A stretch of 64,000 nt of DNA from Rhodopirellula baltica SH 1 (GTDB lineage: Bacteria; Planctomycetota; Planctomycetia; Pirellulales; Pirellulaceae). The notes beneath the pieces were generated by a model. It was given only the letters and a program-made list of their open reading frames with translations. It was not told the origin of the DNA and ran no database searches. A program made the translations under genes and the position numbers. The stretch is taken from the NCBI RefSeq assembly GCF_000196115.1, contig NC_005027.1:1364001-1428000 (forward strand), written 5' to 3'. Positions 28,163-38,748 of this stretch are shown in pieces (position 1 is the first letter of the stretch; every line of letters starts with the position of its first letter).

Positions 28163-29629
28163 TTACAGGTGTTGTTCGATCAACCGGATCATTGATTGAG
28201 AAGATTCAACCGCTCCGACGGTGGTTGTCTTTGGAAACAACAACTTAGGAATCGTTCCGGCGCCCGCACGCTGGTAAAGCTGCACGTGTTTCTGGATGTA
28301 CTCGGTAGGAGTCGGACCGCTGACGATCGATTTCAGCTTGGCTTCGTCAACGATCTTCGATGCATGCGACAACGCTTGCGAATAGTTGGACTTGGACTCG
28401 AACAGGAACGAATGGAAATCGGCAAACTTTTCTCGGTCGACCAACCAAACCGCGACGGCTAGCTTTGCCAAATCACAAGCTTCGCGATGCGAAGCGTGCG
28501 TGCTCTTGATCTCAGGATTGCATTGGCCATCAAGTGGAACCGGCAACATGATGACGGCCAATCGGTCACCAAAGTGTTGTTCGGCGGCCTTGAGTGATTC
28601 GTGAGTCCGTTGGCAATGCGGGCATGTGTAATCGAACATTTCGACAAAAACCATTTCCGCGTCTGGCTTTCCAACGAGCGGCCAATCTTTGGTTGTCAAT
28701 CGAACACCACCCAAGATTTCCGCGGTCTTTGGAGTGTCCGATGCGGAGTCCACTTCCGCCGAAAGCAACGACGCTGGGTTCACCATTGCCATTGCGAAAC
28801 GAGCCGCATCGAATTCAGCGACTTGGCTGATCAAACGGTTTGCTTCATTGATGTTGCTGACCGATTCGGGTGGAGCAAACAGTCCATCGATGACTTCACC
28901 TTTTGCAGAAGCATCGCCGGCCGGTGCTTCGAATACGCCAGGTGCGGCGAATGTTTCAGAACCATCATTTGCTCCAGGAGCACTGAAGGTCGCCGGTTGA
29001 GCGGTGTGTTCGATCACTTCAAATGTCGGTGGTGGTTCCGTGGCGACTTGCAGCGTGATCAACACAGCCAAGCCTGCCGCTGCGGCGGGAGCGACGTATC
29101 GAAGTGATGGAGCATGAGTCGGACGGCTGAACAGATACGTGCCGGCCAACACCAATCCGGCGATATGAGCGACCATGCAATATGGGCACAGGTGACCAAG
29201 TGCGAAGATTTGAAGACCCAGGAACCACAACGCCGCACCACCAGCCGTCAGAGCCGCAACGCCCAGAGCACCCGTGCGAACTCGTTTCCAGAACAGGCTG
29301 ATCGGACGGAACAAAAGCAACGAGATGACGGACAGGTGAGTCAGAATCGCTGGGACGCTGACCGGCACGGTGGCAACTTTCGACCAACGACTGTGCAACA
29401 CATGCCCGCAATCAAAGACACTTCCGCCGGAACAGCCTGCGACCGGTGACGAGGTGAATGAGGTGTACGCCAGGTAACTGCTCGTCACCAAAGCAATGAC
29501 GCTGCACGCCAACATTGTCCACCATGCAGTCACTCGGATACGAGGCACCGCACCGCTCGTCGGCATCCTCCAATTGAGGGGCGATTGAGGTTGGCGGTTG
29601 ACCGAGGAGTGCAGATCGACAGTGGCCAT
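28163..29629 (-). CDS. VKOR-DsbA fusion, disulfide-forming system
   Basis: 488 residues. The first part (about 30-190) is a bacterial vitamin K epoxide reductase homologue with several membrane helices, the loop cysteines Cys66 and Cys74, and the quinone-side CPYC (148-151). A 120-residue linker leads to a thioredoxin-fold domain with CPHC (336-339) and CNPEIKSTHASHREACDLAKLAV, as in DsbA/DsbG-like oxidoreductases. VKOR reoxidises the thioredoxin partner using quinone, replacing DsbB; having both on one chain makes the relay self-contained. The ATG at 29629 is used. It would serve secreted proteins such as the cysteine-bearing cytochromes and sulfatases encoded nearby. Confidence 0.93.
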   Translation of the reverse strand: MATVDLHSSVNRQPQSPLNWRMPTSGAVPRIRVTAWWTMLACSVIALVTSSYLAYTSFTSSPVAGCSGGSVFDCGHVLHSRWSKVATVPVSVPAILTHLSVISLLLFRPISLFWKRVRTGALGVAALTAGGAALWFLGLQIFALGHLCPYCMVAHIAGLVLAGTYLFSRPTHAPSLRYVAPAAAAGLAVLITLQVATEPPPTFEVIEHTAQPATFSAPGANDGSETFAAPGVFEAPAGDASAKGEVIDGLFAPPESVSNINEANRLISQVAEFDAARFAMAMVNPASLLSAEVDSASDTPKTAEILGGVRLTTKDWPLVGKPDAEMVFVEMFDYTCPHCQRTHESLKAAEQHFGDRLAVIMLPVPLDGQCNPEIKSTHASHREACDLAKLAVAVWLVDREKFADFHSFLFESKSNYSQALSHASKIVDEAKLKSIVSGPTPTEYIQKHVQLYQRAGAGTIPKLLFPKTTTVGAVESSQSMIRLIEQHL

Positions 29630-29949
29630 GATGGATCCAAAGAAAAGTCTGGTGGGAAATCTTGTTGCGGTGGATCATCGGAATTGCAGGTTGTGTGCCA
29701 ATGCGATACGCCGCCATTCAAAATCCAGCAAATCCCGGCAATTGCACGGATTGCAGTGCTCACGGGCGTCGGTGCGACCATTGAACGACCAATTTGAAAG
29801 CAAATGAACCATCCGCAGATGTCCGAGAGGCGTTCGTCTTAGGCCCGGTAGAATTCACCTGAAACGCTTGTCGTCAAAAGTGTCGCATTTTCTGCTTGTG
29901 ACCGTCTCAATTTGGGAAGGGGCGGCGAGCTGGGCGAGATCGTTAGACT
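29630..29949. other. 320-base intergenic region, nothing recognised
   Basis: It lies upstream of the VKOR gene and downstream of the AraC-type gene, both on the minus strand. Short frames exist on both strands but have no motifs, and I found no clear hairpin or promoter. Confidence 0.4.
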
Positions 29950-30714
29950 TCAGCCAAGAGGGCTGTAGGTTCGTCGGTATTCGGTCGGAGTGATGCCCGT
30001 CGACGCTTTGAATTGCCGTGTCAGATGGCTTTGGTCGTAAAACCCGGTGGAGGCGGCAATGCTGCCGATCGCTTCCTGTGTCGACTCGAGCAAATGTCTG
30101 GCGACACCAACTCGGACTTCGCGGATGTAGTGGTTCGGCGTGATTCCAAACAGCCGAATGAATTCGCGGTGCAGCTGGCTGGGTGACAAGTTGGCTTCCC
30201 GTGCCAAGTCCGCGACCGCGATTTGTTCGCCATAATTTTGTGTCACGAACTGAACCACCTTGAGCAACCGCAAATGTCCGCTCTCGGGGGCATCCGAATC
30301 ATGGTAGGGCCGCTTGACTCCCGCCAAAGCAACCACGTCGCCGGCTTGATTGAGCAACGGAATCTTATTGCAGGAATAGATCTGAGGGACACCGCGGCTG
30401 TCGGGAACCAGCCAAATTTGATCCGTCAAAGTCTCGCCCGAAGCGACCACACGTCGATCCTCCTCGATGTACTGAGTTGCCGTTGCCGGTGGAAAGAAAT
30501 CGAGGTCGGTTTTGCCAATGATCGACGATTCATCCTCGACGCCAACGACGCGGCACACCACGCGATTGGCCCGTAGATAGCGTCCGTCAGCCGCTTTGAC
30601 GTACATATAGACTTGCGGCAAATAGTCGAACAGCTCCAAACAGGCCATCGGGTTGGCAATGCTGTCAAAAAGATCGGTTCGCCAGTGGTTGATGTCAGAT
30701 AGTGCTTTTGTCAT
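29950..30714 (-). CDS. PAS-domain AraC/XylS family transcriptional regulator
   Basis: 254 residues. About 25-140 form a PAS domain (YMYVKAADGRYLRANRVVC, IIGKTDLDFFPP, NKIPLLNQAGDVVALAGVKR). The C-terminal 105 residues are an AraC DNA-binding domain with two helix-turn-helix units: IAVADLAREANLSPSQLHREFIRLFG and IGSIAASTGFYDQSHLTRQF (each given in part), ending with the family signature FKASTGITPTEYRR. PAS-AraC fusions are frequent in planctomycetes beside sugar- or sulfate-ester-degradation genes. It is divergent from the PSCyt1/DUF1549 genes with 230 bases between, so those are its likely target. Confidence 0.93.
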   Translation of the reverse strand: MTKALSDINHWRTDLFDSIANPMACLELFDYLPQVYMYVKAADGRYLRANRVVCRVVGVEDESSIIGKTDLDFFPPATATQYIEEDRRVVASGETLTDQIWLVPDSRGVPQIYSCNKIPLLNQAGDVVALAGVKRPYHDSDAPESGHLRLLKVVQFVTQNYGEQIAVADLAREANLSPSQLHREFIRLFGITPNHYIREVRVGVARHLLESTQEAIGSIAASTGFYDQSHLTRQFKASTGITPTEYRRTYSPLG

Positions 30715-30944
30715 GCGAGGATTTTACAAATCAATGCAACGAATCGGCAAGACACGGACGAATCGGTTGACAATAATGAATGACTGGTGGCGGCGGCCTC
30801 GAGATCAGCGGCTTCGAGATCATTCGTTCCGACCTTGCCGTCGCTGCCCCGCCTTTCGTCGAGTGCTCGCCATCATGCGAGTGAACTCGCAAAGCGACCT
30901 CCCTCCCGTCGCTGATTTGTCTCCTATCCGGTCACGCAGATTGA

Positions 30945-33900
30945 ATGAGTGAACTCATCGTCCATGATCTTCGAAGTTTGAACGATTCACCGATTGGCTT
31001 GATTGGGTGTGCGCATTCGTTCGAAACAACCGAGCTGTCTGAATCGCATCCGCATCCACCCGCGGAGAGTTCTCGATTCTTTGGCAATCCGGTCTGTGTC
31101 ATCCTTCTCACGTCGCTTGGTTGGATTATCACCTCGCTCGTCAGTGTGACTGCTCTGCAAGCGGATGACGTTTCTTTCTCCCGCGATGTTTTGCCGGTCT
31201 TATCGGACCGATGCTTTCATTGCCACGGTCCTGACGAAGGCAACCGTGAGGCGGATCTGCGGTTGGATGTCGAGTCGGCCGCCAAAGAGGATCGTGGCGG
31301 ATACGCCGCGGTTCAGCCTGGTGATTTGGACAACAGCGAAATTTGGTCTCGGATCATTTCTGACGATGAAGACACGTTGATGCCGCCTCCAGATTCACAT
31401 CGTAAACCGTTGTCGGAGAAAGAACGCGAAGCGATTCGACAATGGATTGCTGAAGGAGCACCCTGGGGCAAGCATTGGTCTTTTGAGAAATTGACTCGGC
31501 CTGAGGTTCCTGAGTCCGATAGCGAGGAGTCCGACTCAAATCCCATTGACGCATTCGTTGCTGACAAACTTGCCGAAAACGAATTGTCACTCAGTCAGCC
31601 TGCTGATCCAATCACACAGCTTCGCCGGCTTTCGTTTGACTTGACCGGCATGTCGCCGACACCCGACCAGATCGCTCGGCTAAGTGACGCCACTGACGAA
31701 ACCCGAGAAGAAGTCTGGAAGAGCGTCGTCAAGGAATGCCTCGAATCACCGCATCACGCCGAACGCATGGCTATGTGGTGGCTCGATGCCGCGCGGTATT
31801 CCGATTCGGATGGTTTCCAACAAGACGGCACTCGCGAAAACTGGCCTTGGCGTGATTGGGTGATCGATCAATTCGCCAACAATCGGCCGTTCGACGAATT
31901 CACGATCGAGCAGTTCGCCGGTGACTTGTTGCCAGACGCGACCGCGGAACAAAAACTGGCGACGTGTTTTCATCGCAATCACATGACCAATGGCGAAGGC
32001 GGACGCGACCCCGAAGAATCTCGCATCGACTATGTCATCGATCGAGTCAACACGACCGGAACGGTTTGGTTGGGGCTGACGCTTGGTTGTGTGCAATGTC
32101 ACACGCACAAGTTCGATCCGATCACGCACCACGATTACTACTCATTGTCAGCGTTCTTCAACAGCATTGATGAAGATGGCAATGCTGGGATGCGAGCCAA
32201 ACCGTATCTGGAATTCGAGTCGCCCAAGGTCGATCCTCAAGCCGAAGAGTTTGCGACGTTTGTTGAGGAGTGCGTAAAAGCTGAAGTCGCCGAAAAACAG
32301 CGAGCTGTTGAACGCTTCGATACCTGGCTGTCCGAATTCCAAATCGACCCACCAGCGGAACACTCGGTGTGGCACACGCCATCGCCAAAGCTAAACAGCA
32401 GCGAAGGGACCGAATTCGACATCCAGGACGATCGCATCGTTCAAACGAAAGGGCCGACGCCGGTCCAAGACGACTACCGCGTGGTCATGCAGATACCTGA
32501 TGACATGCCGCGTGTTACTGGGGTTCGCATCGAAGTCTTCCCGCACGAATCACATGTTGACGGACGGTTTTCACGTGACGGAAATGGCGAGTTCACGCTA
32601 ACCAGCGTTCTGGCGATGGGCCGTCGAGATGGCAGTCCCTCGGAAAGCCAGTTAGAGTTTGTTCGTGCCAAGGCGGACTTTGAATCAGATGAAGAACGCA
32701 AGACAGAATGGGACAAACGTTACGCGAAAATCAACAAGACGCTCAACGACGACGCTCGGGACGGTTGGACAACCGAAGGAGCCGAAGATATTCAGCCACA
32801 CGTCGGTGTGTATGAGCTTGCCGAACCATGGGACGTCCAACCCGGCGATCGATTCGTCGTTTTGATGCGTCAACGTTCCACTCACGGCCATGCAAACATC
32901 GGACGCTTCCGAGTTTCGTTGTGCTCGGAGTTTGGCGAAACCGTTCGCCGCGTGGATGGTGGCTCCCCCAAGGCTGAGTTGGTTCAAGCATTGAACAAGC
33001 ACCGAGATGACGAAACCGTCGATGAGTCAGATGCCAAACTAATTGACGACGAACTTCGCAAACGTTTGCTGGAACAATTCTTAATCGCTGATTTGGAATA
33101 CCAAGACGCCAGCGGACGATTGAAACGAGCTCAAAAGCAACTCGCCGATTTGAAGAACCAAGCCAAACCTCGCAAGGTGATGGTCTTGAGCGAACGGGAG
33201 GAACCTCGCGAAACTCACGTGCTGTTGCGAGGAGTTTGGGATGCGAAAGGCGATGTCGTTGAACGAACCGTTCTGCCGAGCGTGCTGGAATGGCCCGCCG
33301 AGAAGACTCGCACTCGTTTGGATTTGGCCAATTGGATTGTCGATCCCGAGAACCCACTGACCGCTCGTGTGATGGCCAATCACATGTGGCAATTGATGTT
33401 TGGTGCCGGTTTGGTGCGAACGCCGGGTGACTTTGGTTTGCAAGGCGAACTGCCAACGCATCCAAAACTGCTTGATTGGTTGGCGGTGGAACTGATCGAA
33501 AGCGATTGGGATCTGCGGCATCTGCTACGACTGATCGCGACCAGTAAAACGTATCGACAAAGCAGCGTCATTTCACCGGAGTTGTTGGAACTCGACCCCG
33601 AAAACCGTTTGCTTGCACGAGCACCCCGGTTCCGTTTGCCTGCTTGGATGATTCGCGACAATGCATTGCGAGTCTCGGGATTGCTCGATCCAACCGTCGG
33701 CGGCCCGCCCGTGTATCCCTATCAACCGCCGGGCGTATGGGCGGAGATCACCATGGGACGGTTTGACTATCAACCTAGCCTCGGTTCTAGGCAGTACCGA
33801 CGGACGATCTACGCGTTCTGGCGTCGCAGCAGTGCACCGACGTTTCTGTTCGATAGTGCCCAGCGTCGCGTTTGCGAAGTCGGCGTGCGACGCACGAACA

Positions 33901-34250
33901 CTCCGCTGCATGCACTGACGTTGATGAATGACGCGACCATGTTGGAAGCGTCCCGAGCATTCGCGGATTCACTCGTGAAGCAATCCGACGCATCCGCTTG
34001 GGCTGATCAAGCAAATTATCTATCCACCCAAGTATTGTCTCGCCCGCTCAGCGACGACGAATGCGAGGCGTTGCGAATGGTTTGGACGCGAACAGATGAC
34101 TACTACGGCGATCACGTTGACCAGGCAATCGAGTTTTGCACCGTCGGCCAGATGGAGTCGCCCGATGCTAGCGTAGCTGCCAAAACCGCGGCTTGGATGA
34201 CGACCGCCAGTTTGATTCTGAACTTAGACGAAGCCATGACGCGTGAATGA
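30945..34250 (+). CDS. PSCyt1-DUF1549-DUF1553 cytochrome-containing protein, copy 1
   Basis: 1101 residues, secreted or anchored by a hydrophobic segment at about 49-72. The PSCyt1 domain begins with the haem motif CFHCH (90-94). DUF1549 (PSCyt2) follows with a second CXXCH, CVQCHTHKFDP. The C-terminal third is DUF1553 (PSD1), recognised by NPLTARVMANHMWQLMFG and RQSSVISPE. These proteins are almost confined to Planctomycetes and relatives and their reaction is unknown; two haem sites suggest electron transfer. The 50-residue segment before the hydrophobic part is unusually long and could mean a later start. The DUF1501 gene follows closely. Confidence 0.93.
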   Translation: MSELIVHDLRSLNDSPIGLIGCAHSFETTELSESHPHPPAESSRFFGNPVCVILLTSLGWIITSLVSVTALQADDVSFSRDVLPVLSDRCFHCHGPDEGNREADLRLDVESAAKEDRGGYAAVQPGDLDNSEIWSRIISDDEDTLMPPPDSHRKPLSEKEREAIRQWIAEGAPWGKHWSFEKLTRPEVPESDSEESDSNPIDAFVADKLAENELSLSQPADPITQLRRLSFDLTGMSPTPDQIARLSDATDETREEVWKSVVKECLESPHHAERMAMWWLDAARYSDSDGFQQDGTRENWPWRDWVIDQFANNRPFDEFTIEQFAGDLLPDATAEQKLATCFHRNHMTNGEGGRDPEESRIDYVIDRVNTTGTVWLGLTLGCVQCHTHKFDPITHHDYYSLSAFFNSIDEDGNAGMRAKPYLEFESPKVDPQAEEFATFVEECVKAEVAEKQRAVERFDTWLSEFQIDPPAEHSVWHTPSPKLNSSEGTEFDIQDDRIVQTKGPTPVQDDYRVVMQIPDDMPRVTGVRIEVFPHESHVDGRFSRDGNGEFTLTSVLAMGRRDGSPSESQLEFVRAKADFESDEERKTEWDKRYAKINKTLNDDARDGWTTEGAEDIQPHVGVYELAEPWDVQPGDRFVVLMRQRSTHGHANIGRFRVSLCSEFGETVRRVDGGSPKAELVQALNKHRDDETVDESDAKLIDDELRKRLLEQFLIADLEYQDASGRLKRAQKQLADLKNQAKPRKVMVLSEREEPRETHVLLRGVWDAKGDVVERTVLPSVLEWPAEKTRTRLDLANWIVDPENPLTARVMANHMWQLMFGAGLVRTPGDFGLQGELPTHPKLLDWLAVELIESDWDLRHLLRLIATSKTYRQSSVISPELLELDPENRLLARAPRFRLPAWMIRDNALRVSGLLDPTVGGPPVYPYQPPGVWAEITMGRFDYQPSLGSRQYRRTIYAFWRRSSAPTFLFDSAQRRVCEVGVRRTNTPLHALTLMNDATMLEASRAFADSLVKQSDASAWADQANYLSTQVLSRPLSDDECEALRMVWTRTDDYYGDHVDQAIEFCTVGQMESPDASVAAKTAAWMTTASLILNLDEAMTRE

Positions 34251-34329
34251 GTTTCACCAATCCATTCATGTCAAAGATCAAACGTCACGGCAAACAATCA
34301 TAAGACGCCGCCTTTCATTCAAAGATCCA

Positions 34330-35763
34330 ATGCATCACCAAGAAACCCATCTGCAGCTCGGTCGGCGTAGCTTCCTTTCGCAAGCCGGCTTTAACTTCGG
34401 TGCTCTCGCCGCGGGTGCGATGCTGGGCGACGAGCTGGCCGCCAGCGAGTTGAAGTCCAGCCTGCCGCACTTCGCGCCCAAAGCCAAACGCGTGATCTTC
34501 TTGACCCAATCCGGCGGTCCTTCGCAGATTGAGTTGTTCGATCACAAACCAGAGCTGCCAAAGCTGGCCGGTACCGAACTGCCCGATAGTGTCCGCCAGG
34601 GCCAACGGCTTACCGGGATGACCAAGAACCAAAAGCAATTGATTCTGCCAGCGATCACAAAATTTCACCGCCACGGTGATTGCGGACGATTGGTTGGCGA
34701 ATGGTTACCGCATATCGGTGCAATCTCCGACGATTTGTGCTTTGTGAAATCGATGGTCACTGATGAGATCAATCACGCACCGGCGATGACAAAATTCTTG
34801 ACCGGTCACCAGCTCCCCGGTCGACCCAGCTTTGGTGCCTGGGCGAGCTATGGTTTGGGCAGCATGAATAGCAATCTGCCCGATTACGTCGTGCTGATTT
34901 CAAAAATGAAGCGGCCCAGTGATCAACCTCTTTATGACCATTATTGGGGCAGCGGGTTTCTTCCGTCCAAACATCAGGGCGTCAAGCTGCGTAGTGCAAA
35001 GGATCCGGTTCTGTATTTGAACGACCCCGATGGCTTTCCACGGGAATTGCGTCGTGAAATGCTGGACGGATTGGCGGGGATGAACCGTCTGCACCACACT
35101 GAAACTTTGGATCCCGAAATCGAGACCCGTATCGCTCAATATGAGATGGCGTTTCGGATGCAAACCAGCATTCCGGATCTGACTGACTTGAGTGATGAGT
35201 CCGACGAGACATTTGAAATGTACGGTCCCGATTCGCGTCGGCCGGGCAGCTACGCCGCCAACTGCATTTTGGCTCGGCGTTTGGCCGAGCGTGACGTGCG
35301 GTTCATTCAATTGTTTCATCCCGATTGGGACCACCATTCGCGGCTGAGTTCCTGGTGCGTTTCGCGATGCGTTGATACCGACCAACCCAGTGCCGCGTTG
35401 GTCAAAGACTTGAAGCAACGCGGTTTGCTCGACGACACGTTGATCATTTGGGGCGGCGAATTCGGACGCGGAGTCGCTGGTCAAGGCAAATGGGATTCAC
35501 CCGAAGCCGGTCGCGATCACCATCCCCGCTGCTTCACGATTTGGATGGCCGGGGCTGGTATCAAGCCCGGAACGTCATACGGGCAGACGGATGACTTCAG
35601 TTACAACGTTGTCGAAAATCCGGTTCATGTACGTGACTTACACGCCACAGCACTTCATGTGTTGGGCATCGACCACGAGCGTTTCACCCACCGCTATCAA
35701 GGTCTCGATTTCAAATTGACTGGGGTGGAATCGTCCAACGTCGTTGATGACATCTTGGCATAA
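34330..35763 (+). CDS. DUF1501 protein with Tat signal, partner of copy 1
   Basis: 477 residues from the ATG at 34330. The N-terminus has a twin-arginine signal (LGRRSFLSQAGFNFGALAAGAML). The DUF1501 fold is related to the alkaline phosphatase/sulfatase superfamily; visible marks are VIFLTQSGGPSQIELFDHKP, INHAPAMTKFLTG, DDTLIIWGGEFGRG and GRDHHPRCFTIWMAG. Its activity is not established. An in-frame GTG at 34243 would overlap the upstream stop codon and add 29 residues, so coupling to the cytochrome gene remains possible. It always accompanies the DUF1549/DUF1553 partner in planctomycetes as far as I know. Confidence 0.93.
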   Translation: MHHQETHLQLGRRSFLSQAGFNFGALAAGAMLGDELAASELKSSLPHFAPKAKRVIFLTQSGGPSQIELFDHKPELPKLAGTELPDSVRQGQRLTGMTKNQKQLILPAITKFHRHGDCGRLVGEWLPHIGAISDDLCFVKSMVTDEINHAPAMTKFLTGHQLPGRPSFGAWASYGLGSMNSNLPDYVVLISKMKRPSDQPLYDHYWGSGFLPSKHQGVKLRSAKDPVLYLNDPDGFPRELRREMLDGLAGMNRLHHTETLDPEIETRIAQYEMAFRMQTSIPDLTDLSDESDETFEMYGPDSRRPGSYAANCILARRLAERDVRFIQLFHPDWDHHSRLSSWCVSRCVDTDQPSAALVKDLKQRGLLDDTLIIWGGEFGRGVAGQGKWDSPEAGRDHHPRCFTIWMAGAGIKPGTSYGQTDDFSYNVVENPVHVRDLHATALHVLGIDHERFTHRYQGLDFKLTGVESSNVVDDILA

Positions 35764-35832
35764 CTTTCGCAGCTTCGCTTGGATGGTTTTTGTTTGGCCG
35801 CTTTTCCCTCTCACCGTTCCTTCGATGCTTTC

Positions 35833-38748
35833 ATGACTCATTGGATCAAAACAGTTGGCCTGCTCAGCGTGCTGAGTGGATTCGGCGTGGTCGCTCACGG
35901 TGACGAGGGCGAACATTCCGGTCAGGATGCAGCGCACACCCATGCGGAAGCTTTGCCGGAAACGATCGATTTCAACGAACACATCCGTCCGATTTTTAAC
36001 TCTCACTGCGTCGCGTGTCATGGTGGAGTGAAGCAGGCAGGTGATCTGTCGTTTGTCTATCGCGACAAGGTTCTGCCGCCGGATGGTTGGGTGGTGGAAC
36101 CAGGAGATCCTGATGAGTCGATCGTGATCGAACGAATCACGACCGACGATGAATCGGTGATCATGCCGCCCGCGGAACACGGACCGCCACTTCCAGAGTA
36201 CGAAGTTCAACTGATTCGGCGATGGATCGAGCAAGGTGCAAAATGGGGCGAGCACTGGGCGTACGAAAAACCTGCACGCCCCGCCGTGCCCGATGTCGCC
36301 AACGTTGATTGGTGTCGACAAGCGACGGACCGATTTATCTTGGCAAAGTTGGAAGAAAATGGCATCTCACCGGCCGCCGATGAAGTTCCAACGCGTTGGT
36401 TGCGACGAGCTTCATTGGACTTGATCGGTTTGCCACCCACGCCCGACGAAGTGACCGCCTTCGAGGCGGCGATCGAAGCACAGCAAGAACATGCGTACGA
36501 AGATGCTGTCGATCGGCTACTGAATCGTCCCGAGTTCGGCGAACGATGGGCCAGCGTTTGGTTGGATCAAATTCGCTACGCCGATTCGAAGGGTCTCGGA
36601 CTCGATGCTCCTCGAAAAGCATGGAAGTATCGCGACTGGGTGATCGATGCGTTCAATCGAGACATGCCCTATGACGAATTCACCATTCGCCAGATCGCGG
36701 GCGACTTGTTGCCCGATCCCACTATTGAAGATTACGTCGCGACCGCCGCCCAACGACTCACGCAATCGAACGAAGAGGGCGGGACCGATGACGAAGAGTT
36801 TCGAATCGAGGCGATTCTTGATCGCGTCAACACGACTTGGCAGGTTTGGCAAGGAGTCACATTTGGATGCGTGCAATGCCACAGCCATCCGTATGACCCG
36901 TTCGAACATGACGAGTACTACGAATTCGCGGCGTTCTTCAACAACACCACGGACTCGGACTTGGACGAAGATTGGCCGGTGTTGAAGGTGCCGGTTGATT
37001 CGGCTCACTACGATCAAGCGGCCAAGCTCGATTCGCAGATCCGCCCTTTGCAACGGAACATTTGGGCTCAGGAGTACGAACTGCTCTCAGATGAAACTCG
37101 TTGGAAACCGCTGACCGGCCTGGCGGCTTCGACCAACAAGGCCACGCAAGTCGCTGTGGAAACGGTCGGTGATCATGACGAATACCACACCGTCGGAACC
37201 GTAGCTCGAAACACGGACATCACACTTCGGTCGCCTTTGCCAAAGTCCGTCGATTCACTCACTGCGATCCGTTTCACGGGCATGCCGCTGGACCCCGAAA
37301 AGGCGGTTGCCGATTCGGAATGGGGATTTGTCCTTTCGCACGTCGAAGCCAAGTTAATTCCTGCCGATGGCGGCGAACCGACACCGATCGAATTCGCCGA
37401 TGTGATTTCCGATGAGCCTGATCCGTTCCATGATCCCAACGGCAGTCTCAACGATGAATCGAATCACGGATTCGCCGCGTACACACGCATTCACTACCCC
37501 CGCTCCGCCGCGTTCTTGCTGAAGGAAGCTTTGGCTGTCAGCGAGGGATCGCAAATCGAATTCACGATCAAGCACCGGATCTACTTGCTGTCCGCTTTCT
37601 CGTTGGTCACTCGTCGAGGGCATTTGGCGGTATCGAGCGATCCAGAGTTCCAAGCGTTGTTGACGGATCAGTCCCTGCAGGATCAACGAAAAGAACTTGC
37701 CGAATTGAAATCTCGACGCGACAAGATTGAAACCACGACGGTGCCGATTTTGGCCGAACGAGAGTCGCACTTGGCTCGACCCAGCCACGTGTTCATTCGC
37801 GGTCTGTTTTTGACGAAGGACAAGCAAGTCCAACCCGACACACCGCAGGCCTTCCCGCCTTTGTCGGCCGGCGATCAACCGCCGCGGTTGGCTCTCGCAC
37901 GTTGGTTGGTCAGCGATGAGAACCCGCTGACCGCGCGGGTCGCGGTGAACCGAGTTTGGGCTCAGCTTTTTGGAATTGGCTTGGTGGCAACAGAGGAAGA
38001 CTTTGGTTCTTCCGGAGAGGCACCATCGCACCCGGCTTTGCTCGATGAGTTGGCGTTGCGTTTCAAAGACACTCACCAGTGGAAATTCAAACCGCTTATT
38101 CGAGAAATGGTGCTGTCTCGGACTTATCGGCAATCCAGTGTCGTTCGAGATGATCTGATGGACGTGGATCCGGCCAATCGGTTGTTGGCACGTGGTCCCC
38201 GACACCGTTTGGATGCCGAGACCGTTCGCGATCAAGCTCTCGCGATCTCTGGATTGTTGAGCGACAAGATGCACGGGCCGCCGGTTCATCCACCCATCCC
38301 CGACGGTGTTTGGACTCCGTTTGCATCTTGGGACAAATGGAATACTGCGAAGGTTGATGACGGGAATCGCTATCGACGTTCGCTTTATACCTACACCAAA
38401 CGCAGCATTCCGTTCCCCATGTTCGCGGCCTTTGACGCTCCGTCGCGAGAATTTTGCACGCCTCGCAGGCTACGGTCCAACACTCCGGTCCAAGCCCTGA
38501 TGACGCTCAACGATCAAACTTTCGCGGAGTGTGCCAATGCCTTCGCCGCTCACATGAGAACGTTGTCCGACGATCCTTCGGAACAAATCCGGTTGGGTTT
38601 TGTTCGTGTAGCGTGCCGAGAGCCTTCCGGTGGCGAACTTGATGAATTGGTCGGACTGCATCAACAACTTGGCCAATTGAATACCGGCGATCCCCTGGCG
38701 ATGGTTGCCAATGTGCTTTTGAACCTCGATGAGGTCTTGATGAAATGA
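35833..38748 (+). CDS. PSCyt1-DUF1549-DUF1553 cytochrome-containing protein, copy 2
   Basis: 971 residues from the ATG at 35833, which gives a signal peptide ([23 protein letters not shown]); a frame from 35779 lacks one. The order is the same as in copy 1: haem motif CVACH (59-63), DUF1549 with [11 protein letters not shown], and DUF1553 with [18 protein letters not shown] and RQSSVVRDD. The two copies differ strongly in the central region, so the duplication is old or the pair was assembled from paralogues. It starts 69 bases after the first DUF1501 gene and its last codons overlap the second DUF1501 start, pointing to a four-gene operon. Confidence 0.94.
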   Translation: MTHWIKTVGLLSVLSGFGVVAHGDEGEHSGQDAAHTHAEALPETIDFNEHIRPIFNSHCVACHGGVKQAGDLSFVYRDKVLPPDGWVVEPGDPDESIVIERITTDDESVIMPPAEHGPPLPEYEVQLIRRWIEQGAKWGEHWAYEKPARPAVPDVANVDWCRQATDRFILAKLEENGISPAADEVPTRWLRRASLDLIGLPPTPDEVTAFEAAIEAQQEHAYEDAVDRLLNRPEFGERWASVWLDQIRYADSKGLGLDAPRKAWKYRDWVIDAFNRDMPYDEFTIRQIAGDLLPDPTIEDYVATAAQRLTQSNEEGGTDDEEFRIEAILDRVNTTWQVWQGVTFGCVQCHSHPYDPFEHDEYYEFAAFFNNTTDSDLDEDWPVLKVPVDSAHYDQAAKLDSQIRPLQRNIWAQEYELLSDETRWKPLTGLAASTNKATQVAVETVGDHDEYHTVGTVARNTDITLRSPLPKSVDSLTAIRFTGMPLDPEKAVADSEWGFVLSHVEAKLIPADGGEPTPIEFADVISDEPDPFHDPNGSLNDESNHGFAAYTRIHYPRSAAFLLKEALAVSEGSQIEFTIKHRIYLLSAFSLVTRRGHLAVSSDPEFQALLTDQSLQDQRKELAELKSRRDKIETTTVPILAERESHLARPSHVFIRGLFLTKDKQVQPDTPQAFPPLSAGDQPPRLALARWLVSDENPLTARVAVNRVWAQLFGIGLVATEEDFGSSGEAPSHPALLDELALRFKDTHQWKFKPLIREMVLSRTYRQSSVVRDDLMDVDPANRLLARGPRHRLDAETVRDQALAISGLLSDKMHGPPVHPPIPDGVWTPFASWDKWNTAKVDDGNRYRRSLYTYTKRSIPFPMFAAFDAPSREFCTPRRLRSNTPVQALMTLNDQTFAECANAFAAHMRTLSDDPSEQIRLGFVRVACREPSGGELDELVGLHQQLGQLNTGDPLAMVANVLLNLDEVLMK

